A program made the translations under genes and the position numbers. Source: Phellopilus nigrolimitatus (taxonomy: Eukaryota; Basidiomycota; Agaricomycetes; Hymenochaetales; Hymenochaetaceae). From it: a DNA stretch of 64,000 nt. Under the pieces are notes generated by a model, which saw only the letters and a program-made list of their open reading frames with translations, did not search any database and had not been told where the DNA came from. Location: the NCBI GenBank assembly GCA_021029095.1, contig JAJOHG010000003.1, positions 1,576,965-1,640,964 on the forward strand, written 5' to 3'. Of the stretch, positions 44,023 to 56,500 are shown piece by piece. Positions within the stretch are counted from its first letter, which is position 1. Each line of letters begins with the position of its first letter.

Positions 44023-44946
44023 TAGCCTAGTAATGTCGGTCGTGGGTCAGATCTAAGGGAATAGAGAAATTCGGACTTGGGCTAAAATTTCATATCTCTA
44101 ATTCATGTGTACGCATACGTACAAATGTACATATTTCATTGTGCTTTTTGACATCGTTACATTCGATTAGGAAGCTTTGTCCAGTCTCATGAGATCACTT
44201 CCTTTCGAAGTTTAACTCTCTTCGAATGCGCTTCGAAATCAACGGTTCAATAAAATCTTACGGTCGGTTTGAAGTCGCTTGTTAAAGTGTTGTAGAGCAT
44301 CACGTCGCACTGGAGATTCAGACGTTAAGTCGCCGACTCCGGGAAGAAGTCTGTATAAGTGGCGAGCGAGCTACCGGCCCCACCTGATGTCGAAAAACCG
44401 AACGTAGCGAGGCCGAATTTGCAGCCCTAGTTGAAGACGAGCAGTTCGATGTGTACGGGAGACAGTCACAGCGGAGGGGGACCAGTTTGCGCTTTCAGCC
44501 ATTCATGTCCAAGAGAGATTATGATATCGGCCTTGCTGGCAACGAGCTAACGCACGAAGCTTTAGGAGCAGAACGCATATCCTTATCGAAAAACAGTGCA
44601 CTCTTGAGCCGGAGACGGGAGATACATGTATCTACGCGCGCTCGAACGAGACCTCTTTTTGACTCTGCGTTTCGCCGCCTGCTTCTCAGATTCCGCAGAA
44701 CGGGCGCCGGAGCGGCCGGAAGGGAGAAGGCCGTAGCACCTGGAGGCCTGAGAGGAGAAGACGAGTTCTGGGCAGCAATGAAGGTGAACACTCTTGCCGA
44801 GCTCTTTCGAGTTTGCCGTATTTATTGTCACGCTGGGCTACCCTGGGTGGAGAATCGGCGGGTATACCTCGTTCGCCTGCAGTCAGCTCTGCAAGCTCCC
44901 GCGCGCCCGCGGGTAACTTTATGATGGTTTCCGCATTTCGCTCAAG
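44023..44946. other. Unrecognised spacer with a module shared with 31.7 kb
   Basis: No gene is supported. On the minus strand the part from about 44560 to 44730 resembles the plus strand at 31740-31910: CTGAGAAGCAGRCGGC, then an ATATGCGTTCTGCTCCT-like run and AGCTTCG. It is therefore an inverted, diverged piece of the sequence at the edge of the duplicated block. Confidence 0.45.
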
Positions 44947-45722
44947 CTATGCCTTTTCTTTCCCCTCCAGGTCGGTGCTGGTCCTTTTCCAGGACTGTCG
45001 TATCCTCCGGGATTGCCATAGTGCACTGAAAACGCTGCGAGAAACGCCGAGCACGAAGTCGGAAAGCACAAGTGCTACTTTCGACAACATCTCCGTTGAG
45101 GAAGTGATATCAGTGGTTTCTAGAAACACAACAGCTGAAATGCAGCAACCGCAGTCTCTCGAAGTAGTGTTATGAGTACCAAGACCTGCTTAACATCTGA
45201 GTGACTATCCCAGCCTCGATGCTCTCCTTTCAACATCCAGAGCATTCCGCTGGAGACAAGAGCAATGAAGCAGAGACTCGATCCCGTACAGGACATGACA
45301 GCAAAAAGATCAGTTAACATAAGCAGCCAGCACGGATTCTTTAAGCAGAGCGATCCTGAAGTTTGATCCAGATATCAGACATAGAAATGCATTTTGACGT
45401 ATTGCGCAGATAGCTGCGGACGAATGAGTGTTTTTCAGCGAGCCATCCAGCTGAACACGAAAACTTTGCTGAAGTCGCGCCGTCGTTTGGAAAAGACACG
45501 AACGGATCTTTGTTTGAGCGGAGAACGAAAACCCCGGTGGCGTCTGCTTTGGACTCGCTTGCTGCCACTTACAGCGATATACATGTCAAAAGTCTGTATT
45601 TGGAGGCGAACTGACTTCACCTGAAAAGCCCGACATGGTTGCAACATCCCGACGTATGTCAGATTTCCTGACAAAAATGACATTATGCTAAGCCGGGAGC
45701 CAATCTCGGTCAACTTGTACAT
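44947..45722 (-). pseudogene. Possible decayed membrane-protein gene
   Basis: On the minus strand several open segments in different frames look protein-like: MYKLTEIGSRLSIMSFLSGN, SFVRSYLRNTSKCISMSDIW, a hydrophobic LFAVMSCTGSSLCFIALVSS and LSKVALVLSDFVLGVSRSVF. I could not join them with consensus introns, and no family was recognised. It may be a broken gene or a poorly resolved one. Confidence 0.2.
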
Positions 45723-46134
45723 ATACTTGCTGGTGAGTGTCTCTTTTCTTGAGGAATGGTTGTATCACTCCGGTCCAAAGAGCTGTTATTGAATTTCGGC
45801 GGAGTTAAGGAACCTTGTTCAGTGAACAAGCTACAAATTGAGCATTGCTGTGGGAAAAGTATGTATATGCTAGTCTGGCTGCGGCGCGGCGGCTGAAAAT
45901 ACCGTCTCCTGAGCTATTTTTCATCATGAACTATTTTCGGCTTGCTCCCATGAAAGACCGTCCGATCTCGGCCTGGAACTAGCTTGCCTGCCGCTGTCAG
46001 TGGACCACGAGGCATTGAACTGTTTCAAAGTTTCCACCGATTTTTGAGCTCGCCCGGTTCCTCTAAGTAGCACCCGTTTTGAAGACGAGCAGAAATATCA
46101 TTCGTTGAGTTAGACCTTTATTCGACTCCAACTC

Positions 46135-46282
46135 TCAGTAATCCTTGCTCTTATGGACGTTGTTCAAGACGACGGCGGGGATGCGTGCGGAGATATTCTT
46201 AGCCCCTTTGATCCTGTAGCGCTGCCACTGCGTGATGTCGGGAGTATTTGTTGATCGAAGGGTCGAAGGTTCGAGATACGAG
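46135..46282 (-). CDS. Possible terminal exon of an unrecognised gene
   Basis: Minus-strand exon after a TATACAG acceptor: SYLEPSTLRSTNTPDITQW, then QRYRIKGAKNISARIPAVVL and NNVHKSKDY before the stop. It has convincing protein character, but the upstream exons (perhaps between 46320 and 46560) could not be assigned. A partial gene model only. Confidence 0.35.
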
Positions 46283-46715
46283 CTGTATATGACTTATTAG
46301 CATTCTTTTCTATTTCTCAGCCTATAGAGTTCCCAGACGAGTCACATAGTTTTTGACTTCCAGGTTGTATGAGGAAGTGGCTGGCAATCTCGATCTGAAA
46401 AGGAAGGCTTGTAATAATATTATTAACAACAAAAATTAAGCAGTGAGATTGATATATAGAAAAAAATACCAATGCTAAAACCCAGAGGACAAGACAAACC
46501 TGCCGAATAGTTTGGTCAGTGGTACATTTTCTTAGAAATGCGGTACACTGTGGGAGGGAAAGGAAGTAAGAATCCAATAAAGGGCCGGGCTGACTTCCTT
46601 TCTGGGAGATGTTACATGATTTCACGCGACGGCGATTCGTCCTATTCCATCCATCCACGACGTCGCCAGCGGCGACCACGCTCCTTTCCCCTTACCTTCT
46701 CCTTCTCAGCTGGCG

Positions 46716-49700
46716 ATGGCGTCGACATCGTCCCCGGCAATGAGCTCGGGCGACCTCACCGACCTTGTGGCATCGTCAGCGTCGACGACAATCTACCCTT
46801 CGGACGATGCTATTCTCAATGTTCTCCAGGCCCGTTTTCGCGCCGACTTGCCCTATTCGCGCATCGGGTCTTCGAATCTAGTAGTGGTCAACCCCCTGAA
46901 GGCACTCGCGAATGTTAACGAAGTGAGCGCAAAGGAGTATGAAGACCGCTGTTTCCGGGACACGAGCGTACCCACGGCGGGCTCCCCAAAGGCGCTACAG
47001 CCGCACTTGTACGAACTCGCGGCGAAGGTGTATCTTCTTATGCGACAGCGGAGTCAATCTCAGGCGGTGGTTTTTAGGTGCGTTCGCCTCATACTTTTAA
47101 TGCAGGGATGCCTAACAATCGAATAGAGGAATTACAGGCTCCGGAAAGACGGACAGCTCGAAGCTCCTCGTGAACCAGGTCTTGCGGCTGTCTGCTCGGA
47201 CGAAGAAGGAGAATAAGGTTGCGGAACAAATCAAGTCGTTTTCCGTCCTGCTAGACTCGTTCGGAAACGCAAAAACGCTGCTCAATCCTAACGCCTCGCG
47301 GCACGGCCGCTACCTCGAACTCCACTTCACCGAGCGCGGGCGCATCAGCGGGGCCAAGGTCCTCGCATACGGGCTCGACAAGTCGCGGCTCACGCGGCTC
47401 GCACACGAGGAGCGCACGTACCATGTGTTCTACCAGCTGCTGGCGGGCGCAACGAGCGAAGAACGGGATCGGCTCAACATGGAGGACCCGTCGGATTATG
47501 CGCTCCTCGCGTCGTCTGGGTGCTACCGCCTGCCCGGTGGGCCGTTTAGCGACGACGCCACAGCCATGACCGAGCTGCGTACTGCCATGCGCACCCTGGG
47601 CTTCAAGGCGAAGCACATGACGGCAATCTTCAACCTGCTCATGGCGATAATCATGCTCGGCAACATCCAGTTTACTGAGGGTGTCTCGCGCGAGGACTCT
47701 GCGCATGTTGTCAATGAAGCTGTGCTCGATCATGTCGCCCGCCTGCTCGGAGTCTTGCCAGAAGAGCTCGCACAGGCGCTTACTAATAAGACGAGCTATG
47801 TTCGAAAGGAGCTCTATACTGTCCTACTTAGTCCCGAGCAAAGCGCCGCCCAGCGCGACCAACTAGTGCGCGACCTTTACGCAATTATATTTGCATTTGT
47901 TGTGGAGACTGCCAACCACAAGCTCGCTCCAAGCGCAGCAGACCCACTACCGGCAACTCAGATAGTCCTCCTCGATCAGGCGGGCTTCCAATCGCGGTCT
48001 CCCTCCGGCACTAACTCGATCGCTCTCACAGCCAATGCTCCGCTCATCGCTGCATATGGCCAGAACAAATTCGAGGAATTCTGCATCAACTTCGCGGACG
48101 AGCTGCTGCACTCCTATGTCGTTCGCAACACGTTCGAGGACGCGGTGGGATATGATGGGCATATCACCGGCGACGGCGTGGTACTCCCCAAGATCGAGAC
48201 GATGGATAATTCCGCGTGTGTCGAGCTTCTTCGCGGGGCACAGCTGAGCGAGCGCGCGCACCGCAAGCCTGGCGGCATGCTCGGTGTCATTAATCGAGCA
48301 TGCTCCGCGTACAAGCAAGGTAAAAGTGGCGAGGGGCGCGACGAGGATGTGCTGCAAGACATAATGACGAAATTCGGTGTACACGCGTCGTTTGTGGCAA
48401 GTCCTGCGCTCGGCGGGGCCGCGGATAAGAGTCTGTTCGGCGTGAACCACTATGCCGGTCCTTGTTCCTACGACGCGACCGCATTTATCGAGAAGGACAC
48501 TGACCTCCTTGACCCGGGCTTCGTTAACCTGTTGCGGACTTCGTCCGATTCGTTCGTGTCGAAGCTTGTTTCAGGACCGAGTCTTGCCACCGAGACACAT
48601 CAACAAGACGCGTCTATTGTCGTCCAAGCTCAAGTCTCGTCGCGACCTCTCCGTCACACCACTATTTTGAACGTGGAAGGCCTACCGTCTTCGGATGAGC
48701 CCAGCCAGCTCGACTCCTCCAAGACTTACCCCATTACTACTCAGCTCAATCACACGCTATCCGAACTCTTCTTTTCTCTCGACCGAGCGCACTTGTGGAT
48801 CGTGTCATGCATCCGTCCGAATGACTCAGGTTCTCCAAACTCCTTCGACAAGCGTCGGGTGAAAGCGCAGATTCGGTCCCTTCTCCTCCCAGACTTTGTT
48901 GCGCGTCGCAAGACGGAATACGTCGTAGACTTCGAACAACTTGAGTTTTGTGATCGGTATGTGCCGACAATGTTGGGCGAGACACCACTGCGAATTCGGC
49001 AATGTGCGCAGAAGAACGGGCTGCAGGAGGGCTCAGACTATGTACTTGGCCATCGCAGTATCTGGCTGACATATCCTGCGTGGAAGCTCGTTGAGGATGG
49101 CGTCCGTGAGCAGGAGGCGGAGAGCAGTGCCGTCGGCGGGACCCGGGATGACGAGAGTGCGATAGACGATACGGCAACGGAGCACACACACAATGCGAGC
49201 ATTAACCCGTTCGGCGCAGGCGATTATCTTAGTGAGAGCGCGGACAACCTCCTGCTTGCGCGTACAGCGTCGAATGGGACGAACTACCTTGATCCGAACA
49301 ATGGCAGCCGCCCGCGATACGGTGGCGGTGGCTTGAAGTCCCCCGGCCTCGATCCAACGCCTCAGTACACTGAGCCGGATGATGGCAGCGCGTGGGGCTC
49401 CGAGTGGGACAAGAAGGGTGGCCAGAGCCCGCCGCAGGAAAGCTTGCCCAAGGAAGGCGATGGCGTGGTTGTACACAACGCACCAACCACGGTCGAGGAG
49501 GTACCCACGACCCGCGGGCGGCGCGCTTGGCTCATCCTCGTCCGTTTGTGTACATGGTGGATTCCAGACTTCCTTCTCTCCTGGGCTGGGCGCATGAAGC
49601 GGCCTGACATCCGGCTGGCCTGGCGTGAGAAGGTCACGATCTGCTTGCTCATCTTCCTCATGTGCGCCCTCGTTATTTTCTATATCATTTTCTTCGGCAA

Positions 49701-52700
49701 GCTGCTCTGTCCAAATCTCAACAAGGCATGGAACATACATGAAGTGGGGGAACACACGGGATCCAATGACTACTACGTTGCGATCCAGGGGCGGGTTTAC
49801 GACGTGTCGAATTTCATCAACGCTGATCACAGCGATATCACTGGCGAATCTAGCAATGGGGCGGACGTACTAGACGAGTTTGCCGGGCAGGATATGACTG
49901 ACTACTTCCCTCCGCCACTTGTGCTTGCATGCTCTGGTGTTGTCTCCGACAGCACTATTAGCCTACAGTACAAGAACTTCACACCTGTCACAAACGAGGC
50001 TGTTCACACATCTGGTACTTTACAAAGCGCGCAAAATACGGCATTGGACAGTGGTGACTGGTACACGGCGACTTTTCTCCCGAAAATCAATCAGTTTTAC
50101 AAGGGCTCGCTGGTCATTGACTCGGCGGATCTCCAGTCGCAGGCCTCAGACACCAATATTGCGAAGTGCGTATAGCTTTACTCCGTTGTTATTGGTTCTG
50201 AAACTTTCACCTTTATAAGGATTTGGGGGCTCTATAAAACCAGCGTGTATGACTTGACTGATTATGTCAACACGCTGACTGTCATGAACAACGCCGCCAA
50301 CTACAAGTTCCTGGATAGCGACATCGTAGATGTTTTCAAAGAACGGTCGGGTCAGGACGTTACGAAGGCATTAAATGCAGTCCTGGCGGCGAAGGATGAG
50401 AATACCGTCAGTGCCAACATGAATTGCTTACAAAACGCATTCTTCGTCGCCGAGAACGACTTCCGGAAGACCCCGCGCTGCCAGGTCCAGAACGTATTGT
50501 TGTTAGTGTTCTCGATCATCCTCATCGTCACTATCGGTGCAAAGTGTAAGTTGAAGAGGTTGTCCATTAATAATGTGATCTGACTGATTCCTCCCCAGTC
50601 CTTGCCGCTTTGCAGCTCACTTCCAAGCGTTACCCGGAATTGCTTGACAAGTTCGTCATCTGCCAGGTGCCATGTTATACCGAAGGAGAGGACTCGCTGC
50701 GCCGAACGATCGACTCATTGGCAGCGCTTAAGTATGATGACAAGCGGAAACTCATCTTTGTTATCTGCGACGGCAATATCATCGGTGGTGGCAATGATCG
50801 CCCGACTCCGCGCATCGTGCTCGACCTTCTTGGTGTGGATCCAAAGCTCGACCCGGAACCGCTGTTGTTCAAGTCTATCGGTGAAGGTTCGAAGCAGCTT
50901 AATTATGGGAAGGTTTATTCAGGGTTGTACGAGTTCGAAGGTCATGTTGTACCGTGCGTTTCAGTCTAAAATAATTTTCGAGCGCAGTCGCTAACCTTCA
51001 GTCATTTCAGGTACGTCGTCGTTGTCAAGGTTGGCAAGCCAACTGAGAGGGCGAAGCCTGGCAACCGTGGAAAACGTGACTCGCAGATTCTCGTGATGCA
51101 CTATCTCAATCGTGTGCACTTTGACGCTCCTATGTCTCCTTTAGAGCTGGAGATTTATCATCAGATGCGAAACGTCATCGGTATTGACCCAGCTTTCTAT
51201 GAGTATATCTTCACGGTGGATGCGGATACCGTGAGTCCCATTCTTGTTCTAGCCATCTTCACTCTAACAAATCCGAAATAGTCTGTTACGCCAGACTCGC
51301 TCAACCGTCTTGTTGCAAGCTCTTCTGACGACCAGAGTATCATCGGCATCTGTGGAGAGACTAAACTCGATAACGAAGAAGGCTCTTGGTGGACAATGAT
51401 CCAGGTAGGAAGAACCTTCGCTTTATGTTATTTCTCACATGCTCATTTTTCTGTGATAGGTTTATGAATACTACATCTCGCATCATCTAAACAAGGCGTT
51501 CGAAAGTCTTTTCGGCTCAGTGACTTGTCTTCCAGGTTGTTTCTCGCTCTACAGAATCCGTACCGCGGATAAAGGTCGTCCCATCATTATATCAAACCGT
51601 GTCATCGATGATTATGCGGAAAACAATGTTGACACGCTACACAAGAAGAATCTCTTTTCTCTGGGTGAAGATCGTTACCTGACGACTCTTCTTATGAAGC
51701 ATTTCCCGACGTTTAGGCTTAAGTTCACACCCGATGCGGTCGCCCATACCGTCGCGCCCGAGGCGTTTTCTGTCCTGTTGTCGCAGCGTCGTCGTTGGAT
51801 TAACTCGACTGTCCACAACCTTTGCGAGCTGGTTTTCCTACCAGAGCTTTGTGGCATGTGTTGCTTCTCCATGCGATTCATTGTCTTTATCGATCTTTTG
51901 GGCACCATTGTAAGCAAGAGTTCTTGAGTTCTAAAGCGTAGTGCTGACCCCTTTGAATTGTCTAGATCTTGCCTGCTACGGTTGTCTACGTGAGTTCAGG
52001 TCTTGACCATATTTTGGTTTCAGATTAAATAAAAAACATTTGTGCACTTTTAGCTTGGCTATTTGATTATCACTGTCGCCACTGGTGCAGCCGCCATACC
52101 TACTATTTCCCTCATTATGATTGGCGCTGTGTACGGGCTTCAAGCACTCATCTTTATCATCAAAAGGGAATTCATGCTCGTCGGATGGATGGTTGTCTAC
52201 ATTCTTTCGTAAGTTGTAGATGAATGAGCTAGAACCGTGATTCTCAAATATTTCATTCCACAGATACCCGGTATACAGTTTCTTCCTGCCCATCTATTCT
52301 TTCTGGTGCATGGATGACTTTAGTTGGGGTAACACTCGCTTGGTCGTCGGCGAAGGTAACAACAAGAAAGTCATCATGGCTGAGGATGAGAAGTTCGACG
52401 AGAGCATGATTCCGCTCAAGAAGTTCAGCGGTATGAAACTCCGATTGCACTTAATGCTCGCTGTACTAATTGGCGTCTATTCCAGAGTATGAAGCCGAAA
52501 CATGGGAACATGGGACTCACCACTCAGACGATACGCATACCGGTTACGGCTCTGCGAAGAATCTTTCACGGCCGAATCTTTCACAGTCGCGTCCGGAGTC
52601 GCCAAGGAGCTTTCACCAAGCATCCCAGTCCGGGGATTTCTACCGTGATACGAATATCACCTACAACAACACGTCCAACCCGAACCTGCGTCTCCCAAAC

Positions 52701-53320
52701 AAACCCTCAGTCGGTAGCAACTTGTCAGCTCACACCGGGATTCCATCTCAGCACACCGGTCGCGGGTCTATGTCTGGATTTAATGGCGGAGCTCCACAGC
52801 TCGGAGCCATGCCTTTCCTTCCGTTCGGTGGCGGCCCTGGCTCCGTTCTCGGCTCGGACCACGGCGGGGGTCATTTCATGGCACCTATGGGCGGTCCTGC
52901 GCCGTTCCAGAACACGGCGTCAATGTACGGCATGGGCATGGGCATGGGCCCTGGTTCGCAGACAGGCGGATTCGGGGGAGGCATGGCGCCGCCGATGCCA
53001 CCGATGGGCATGCAGCAGCGCCCGTTGTCGACGTTCTCGCTTGCGACGACGATGAACCCGTTTGCGGGGCCAAATATGAACACGAATCCGTCGGACGATG
53101 AGCTGTTCAACGCTCTGCGCGCGTATTTAAGCACGCAGGATCTGATGACTGTCACGAAAAAGTATGTGCTTTGCTTGCCGTGGAGCTTTCTGCTGCTTAC
53201 TAATTGGACGTGTGCAGGACCGCTCGCGATGCGATCACGGCGAAGTTCCCTAAGGCCGACCTGTCATCTCGCAAGGACTTCCTCAACCAATCCATCGACA
53301 AGATTCTCTCTGAATCATAG
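46716..53320 (+). CDS. Chitin synthase with myosin motor-like domain
   Basis: About twelve exons, the largest 47127-50165. The N-terminal 750 residues form a myosin motor-like domain with a P-loop [12 protein letters not shown] and the segment [13 protein letters not shown] membrane helix ([20 protein letters not shown]) and a cytochrome b5-like region ([16 protein letters not shown]) follow. The glycosyltransferase-2 domain has [37 protein letters not shown] and the QRRRW product-site motif. Terminal membrane helices, a Gly/Met-rich linker and a DEK-C-type tail ([19 protein letters not shown] to SIDKILSES) complete it. The retained P-loop and the tail suit class V (CsmA-type). It polymerises GlcNAc at the plasma membrane; the motor part helps deliver or tether the enzyme at growing tips. 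Its 3' flank has been duplicated around F-box copy D. Confidence 0.95.
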
Positions 53321-53408
53321 ACATTCCTTCTGCCTCGGTTTTCCTCGATATCGTAGTCTGTCTCTATTGCTGTCCTCATCTTTCTCTCCTCTACACACCA
53401 CATATCAA

Positions 53409-53630
53409 TTTTCTCTCTCTTTTGCATCGCACGGACAAACTCGCTGCTTTCTTTCGGACTATGATCAAATTATTGTGTAGTTTGTCCACAGGACAGTCTC
53501 TTACTTCCACACCTCGCTCTGCCTATTATGCGTGCTCTAGTAGTCAATTTGTAATGTCTGCACTGGTTGGTTTCCTTTGCATGCAGGAATAATAACGACG
53601 GACTTTAATCGTTGCTCGAGATGACGAGGA
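53409..53630 (+). repeat. Left copy of a direct repeat flanking F-box copy D
   Basis: This 222-bp segment, just behind the chitin synthase stop, is repeated in the same orientation at 56267-56500 with roughly 90 percent identity by eye. It probably covers the gene's 3' untranslated region. Confidence 0.85.
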
Positions 53631-53723
53631 GAACATTAAAGGCCAAGACAGAGGTAAACAAAAGCACTCTTACCGCCACTAGCGAGGCCAGCCGCTGGTT
53701 ACCAGCTTACCTCAATGATCGTG

Positions 53724-53941
53724 AGTCCCGACGACTCTGCTCCCTGCCCCACGCGAACTTAGTCTCGAAGCCATCCACCACGGAGTATCGGCCAAACGGT
53801 AACTAGTTACGAGCTTGACGCATACTGCTTGAGTCCCGAGAGCCATGCTTCCTGCCCCGTGCAAACTTAGGCCCGCAACCATCCACCATGGAGCATCCGC
53901 CACATGGTAACTGGTTACGAGCCTGGCGCAAACTGCTTGAG
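53724..53941 (+). repeat. Promoter minisatellite of copy D, two units
   Basis: Two units of about 108 bp, dyads GTAACTAGTTAC at 53799-53810 and GTAACTGGTTAC at 53907-53918. The array ends about 62 bp before the start codon. Confidence 0.85.
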
Positions 53942-54002
53942 GCATATAAGAATGTGAGGAGCATAAAAACGCTGTGTACATTGCCCATCGAACCATTCAG
54001 CA

Positions 54003-55663
54003 ATGCCTACCAACGTTTCTGCAGTTTCAAATGATATCTGGCACGACATCGCCTCGATTTCTGACATTGAGGAAGTCCTGTCTCTCGAGGCTGTGCGTGT
54101 ATCCAACATGTTTGTCTGACTGTAAATCTAATTCACTTTTTTTTTTTTTTTTTGTTTCAGACATGCAAGTTTTTTCGCGAGGTGGTCTCCAACAAAATCT
54201 CCTGGCTAGAACGCCTCCGTGCGCTGGATCAAGCTCATGCACCCGATCTTCCCCACCATGTCTCTGTCGATGACCTCCCCTGGCAAGACCTGCGCAACCT
54301 AGTCGTGCGCGCACACCGACGTCACCGCAGCACCGGCCCCGCACCGCTGCGACCCACACGCGGAACCATGATACGTATTAAAACTATACCACCTGCCGTG
54401 TCTCTCTCTGTTGTGGACATGGAGCTGCTCCCTGGTGGTGCGCTCCTCCTCGTCCTTTTGGAGAATGGCGACTTGCAGTGCTGGTCCGTGCCGGGCGGCG
54501 AGTGTGTCTGGAGTCACTATCGGGATACTCCATATAATACATCTGGGATGAGAGTGTGCAGCTTCGCTTATGACATGCAAACGAACGGCAACGTGCACGT
54601 GCTCGCAGTGACCGAATTTAGTGGCAGGCGTGACAGCGAAAGGTAAGAAATACGATGTCGACGGAGCATTTTGATCTGCTATGTCACACTGACACTTTAC
54701 TGCTGTTCAGGACTGTTGCGATATTTCAAATCCCGCCCCCTCTAGTAAAGCCCGATGAACCGCTTTACAAATGCACACCGAAAGACCTTGAAAGAACAAA
54801 TGGATTCCCTGCAGTGCGATTTGCGAAGCTAAGTGGCGATGTATTGGCGATCTCCGTGGGGAACGACCTTCTCGTGTCATTCTGGAGAGAAGACCGCTCT
54901 GTCCTAATCCGCGGCGTATGTATTTATATTTTATGAACGCACATGAGATGAACTGGACTGATGCTTTTCTTCTGTATAGTGTTATTGCAATGACGTTCAC
55001 TTTGTAGATGGCTATCTCATTGGCGTGTTCGGTAATTCGGAGGACAAGTCAATCATCAACTTTCGGCTTTCGTCCATACGCAACATCCGGCCTAGGGCTT
55101 CTGCGCCAAGCGCGACACAAGTGTTGGTTTTGCGTGACATTCCCTATTCCAGCTGCCGCATCCCGCGTATCCTGGGTGATTACTGGAATGATACAGAGCT
55201 GTCCATTTGCACCTTCCATTGGAAGCCCGAAGCGAAACGAAAGCAAAAAGGCATCTCTATCACTATGTCGGTAGACATACAAAGGCAAGAAACCGGACAA
55301 ATCTTCACTGTGCTTAACTCTTTCCTTCTGGAGACCCCTGCAGTTACAGCCGGTCCAAACGCCAGACTTCCCTCCATCACACACACTGATCGTCCGGGGG
55401 CTATAATTTTGGACCCGCACACTGACTGGTACACTTCCGCGAGCCGGCCTTCGCAGGCTGGCTCGGTAGTGATCCAGACTAAACGCGACGGAGAGGACGT
55501 GTTTGTGCTCGCTACCGCCTCTTGCGAGGGAGGAGTGGTGTATCACGCACTCGGCATGCCGCGCGCTCGCGGAGCGAAAGTGGAGTTCTACAGCGGCGCG
55601 GTCTACTCTGCGACGCAGGTATCCGAGTCTGTGACGGTCATCGTCATCCAGTATCTTGACTAA
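54003..55663 (+). CDS. F-box/propeller-like family protein, copy D
   Basis: Exons 54003-54092, 54161-54642, 54711-54915 and 54980-55663 join to 486 aa. Exon 1 plus the start of exon 2 form the F-box (NDIWHDIASISDIEEVLSLE, TCKFFREVVSNKISWLERL). The rest has the family's propeller-like blades and ends VTVIVIQYLD. Exon 3 is the short form. Intron 1 has a T-rich tract ending GTTTCAG. The copy lies in the opposite orientation to B and C and is flanked by direct repeats of chitin synthase 3' DNA. Sequence differences from B and C are more numerous in exon 4 than in the F-box. The frame is intact and the function inferred. Confidence 0.8.
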
Positions 55664-56266
55664 AGCTGTGTATTGATCTCAGTATATCGTAATCGTAGAG
55701 CACTTAGTACTGCTTGTCGATGCAAATGCTGTATAGTAAATAATGAAATGTTGAGGTGCAATTGATTTTCGAGACCAGCTCCGGTTCTCAGTCATCTTCC
55801 TTGGCAGTGCGCGTCTGCTTTCATACCCGTCATTCCCCGCTACCTACGTGCCCTTGCAGCTGATGAGCTTACAGTGCAATGTTAAATAGTCGCATTTTCT
55901 ATAGCGCCTTTCTTCTGTTCTCTTACATACTCATGCAGAAACCGACCTGAGTAAATAACTCCCTACTCATTGTCAGCAGCGATTTTAAATTCTCAAGGCC
56001 GGTATGGCTGGCCGCATGTTTTCAAGTGCACGATGTTCAACTGGGATAACAGTTCAAAAAAAAAAAAGCTACCATTTGGAAGCGAAGATATCCAGTGTTT
56101 AGTACAACATCCTGTACTATCCGAACCTAACCAGCCAGCCGCGATCAGCGTTATTTCAAATGCGTGTGATGGGAGCTGGGATGCCGCGCCGGATCAAACT
56201 TCGATCAAGCCCGGCACGTTGGACTCGTCGGGTTGTCCAGAGTCGTATACGCAAGCAAGTTATCCA
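55664..56266. other. 3' flank of copy D and unassigned spacer
   Basis: The first 110 bp match the 3' flank of copy A. The rest (about 55775-56266) has no match that I noticed in this window and no supported gene. Confidence 0.5.
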
Positions 56267-56500
56267 TTTTCTCTCTCTTTGCATCGCACGGCCAAGCTCG
56301 CTGCTTTCTTTTGGACTGTAATCAAATTTTTGCGTAGTTTGTTCACAAGACAGTCTCTTACTACCCCGGTTCGTTCTGCCTATTATGCGTGTTCTAGTAG
56401 TTAAATTGTAATGTCTGCACCGGTTGGTTTCCTTTGCATGCAGGAATAATAACGACGGACTTTAATTGTTGCTCGAGATCGTTGCTCGAGATGACGAGGA
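56267..56500 (+). repeat. Right copy of the direct repeat flanking copy D
   Basis: Diverged copy of 53409-53630, with an added short internal duplication (TTGCTCGAGATCG). Together the pair brackets a 2.6-kb segment holding copy D. Confidence 0.85.

Noticed and set aside
43710..44030. 106-codon ORF inside the TIR element
   Set aside because: No transposase motif; it runs through the terminal repeat and ends just outside it.
44451..44924. 157-codon plus-strand ORF
   Set aside because: It overlaps the inverted repeat module shared with 31.7 kb and shows no motif or splice structure.
49033..49830. 265-codon minus-strand ORF
   Set aside because: Antisense to the chitin synthase main exon, which reads through without stops and carries the family motifs.
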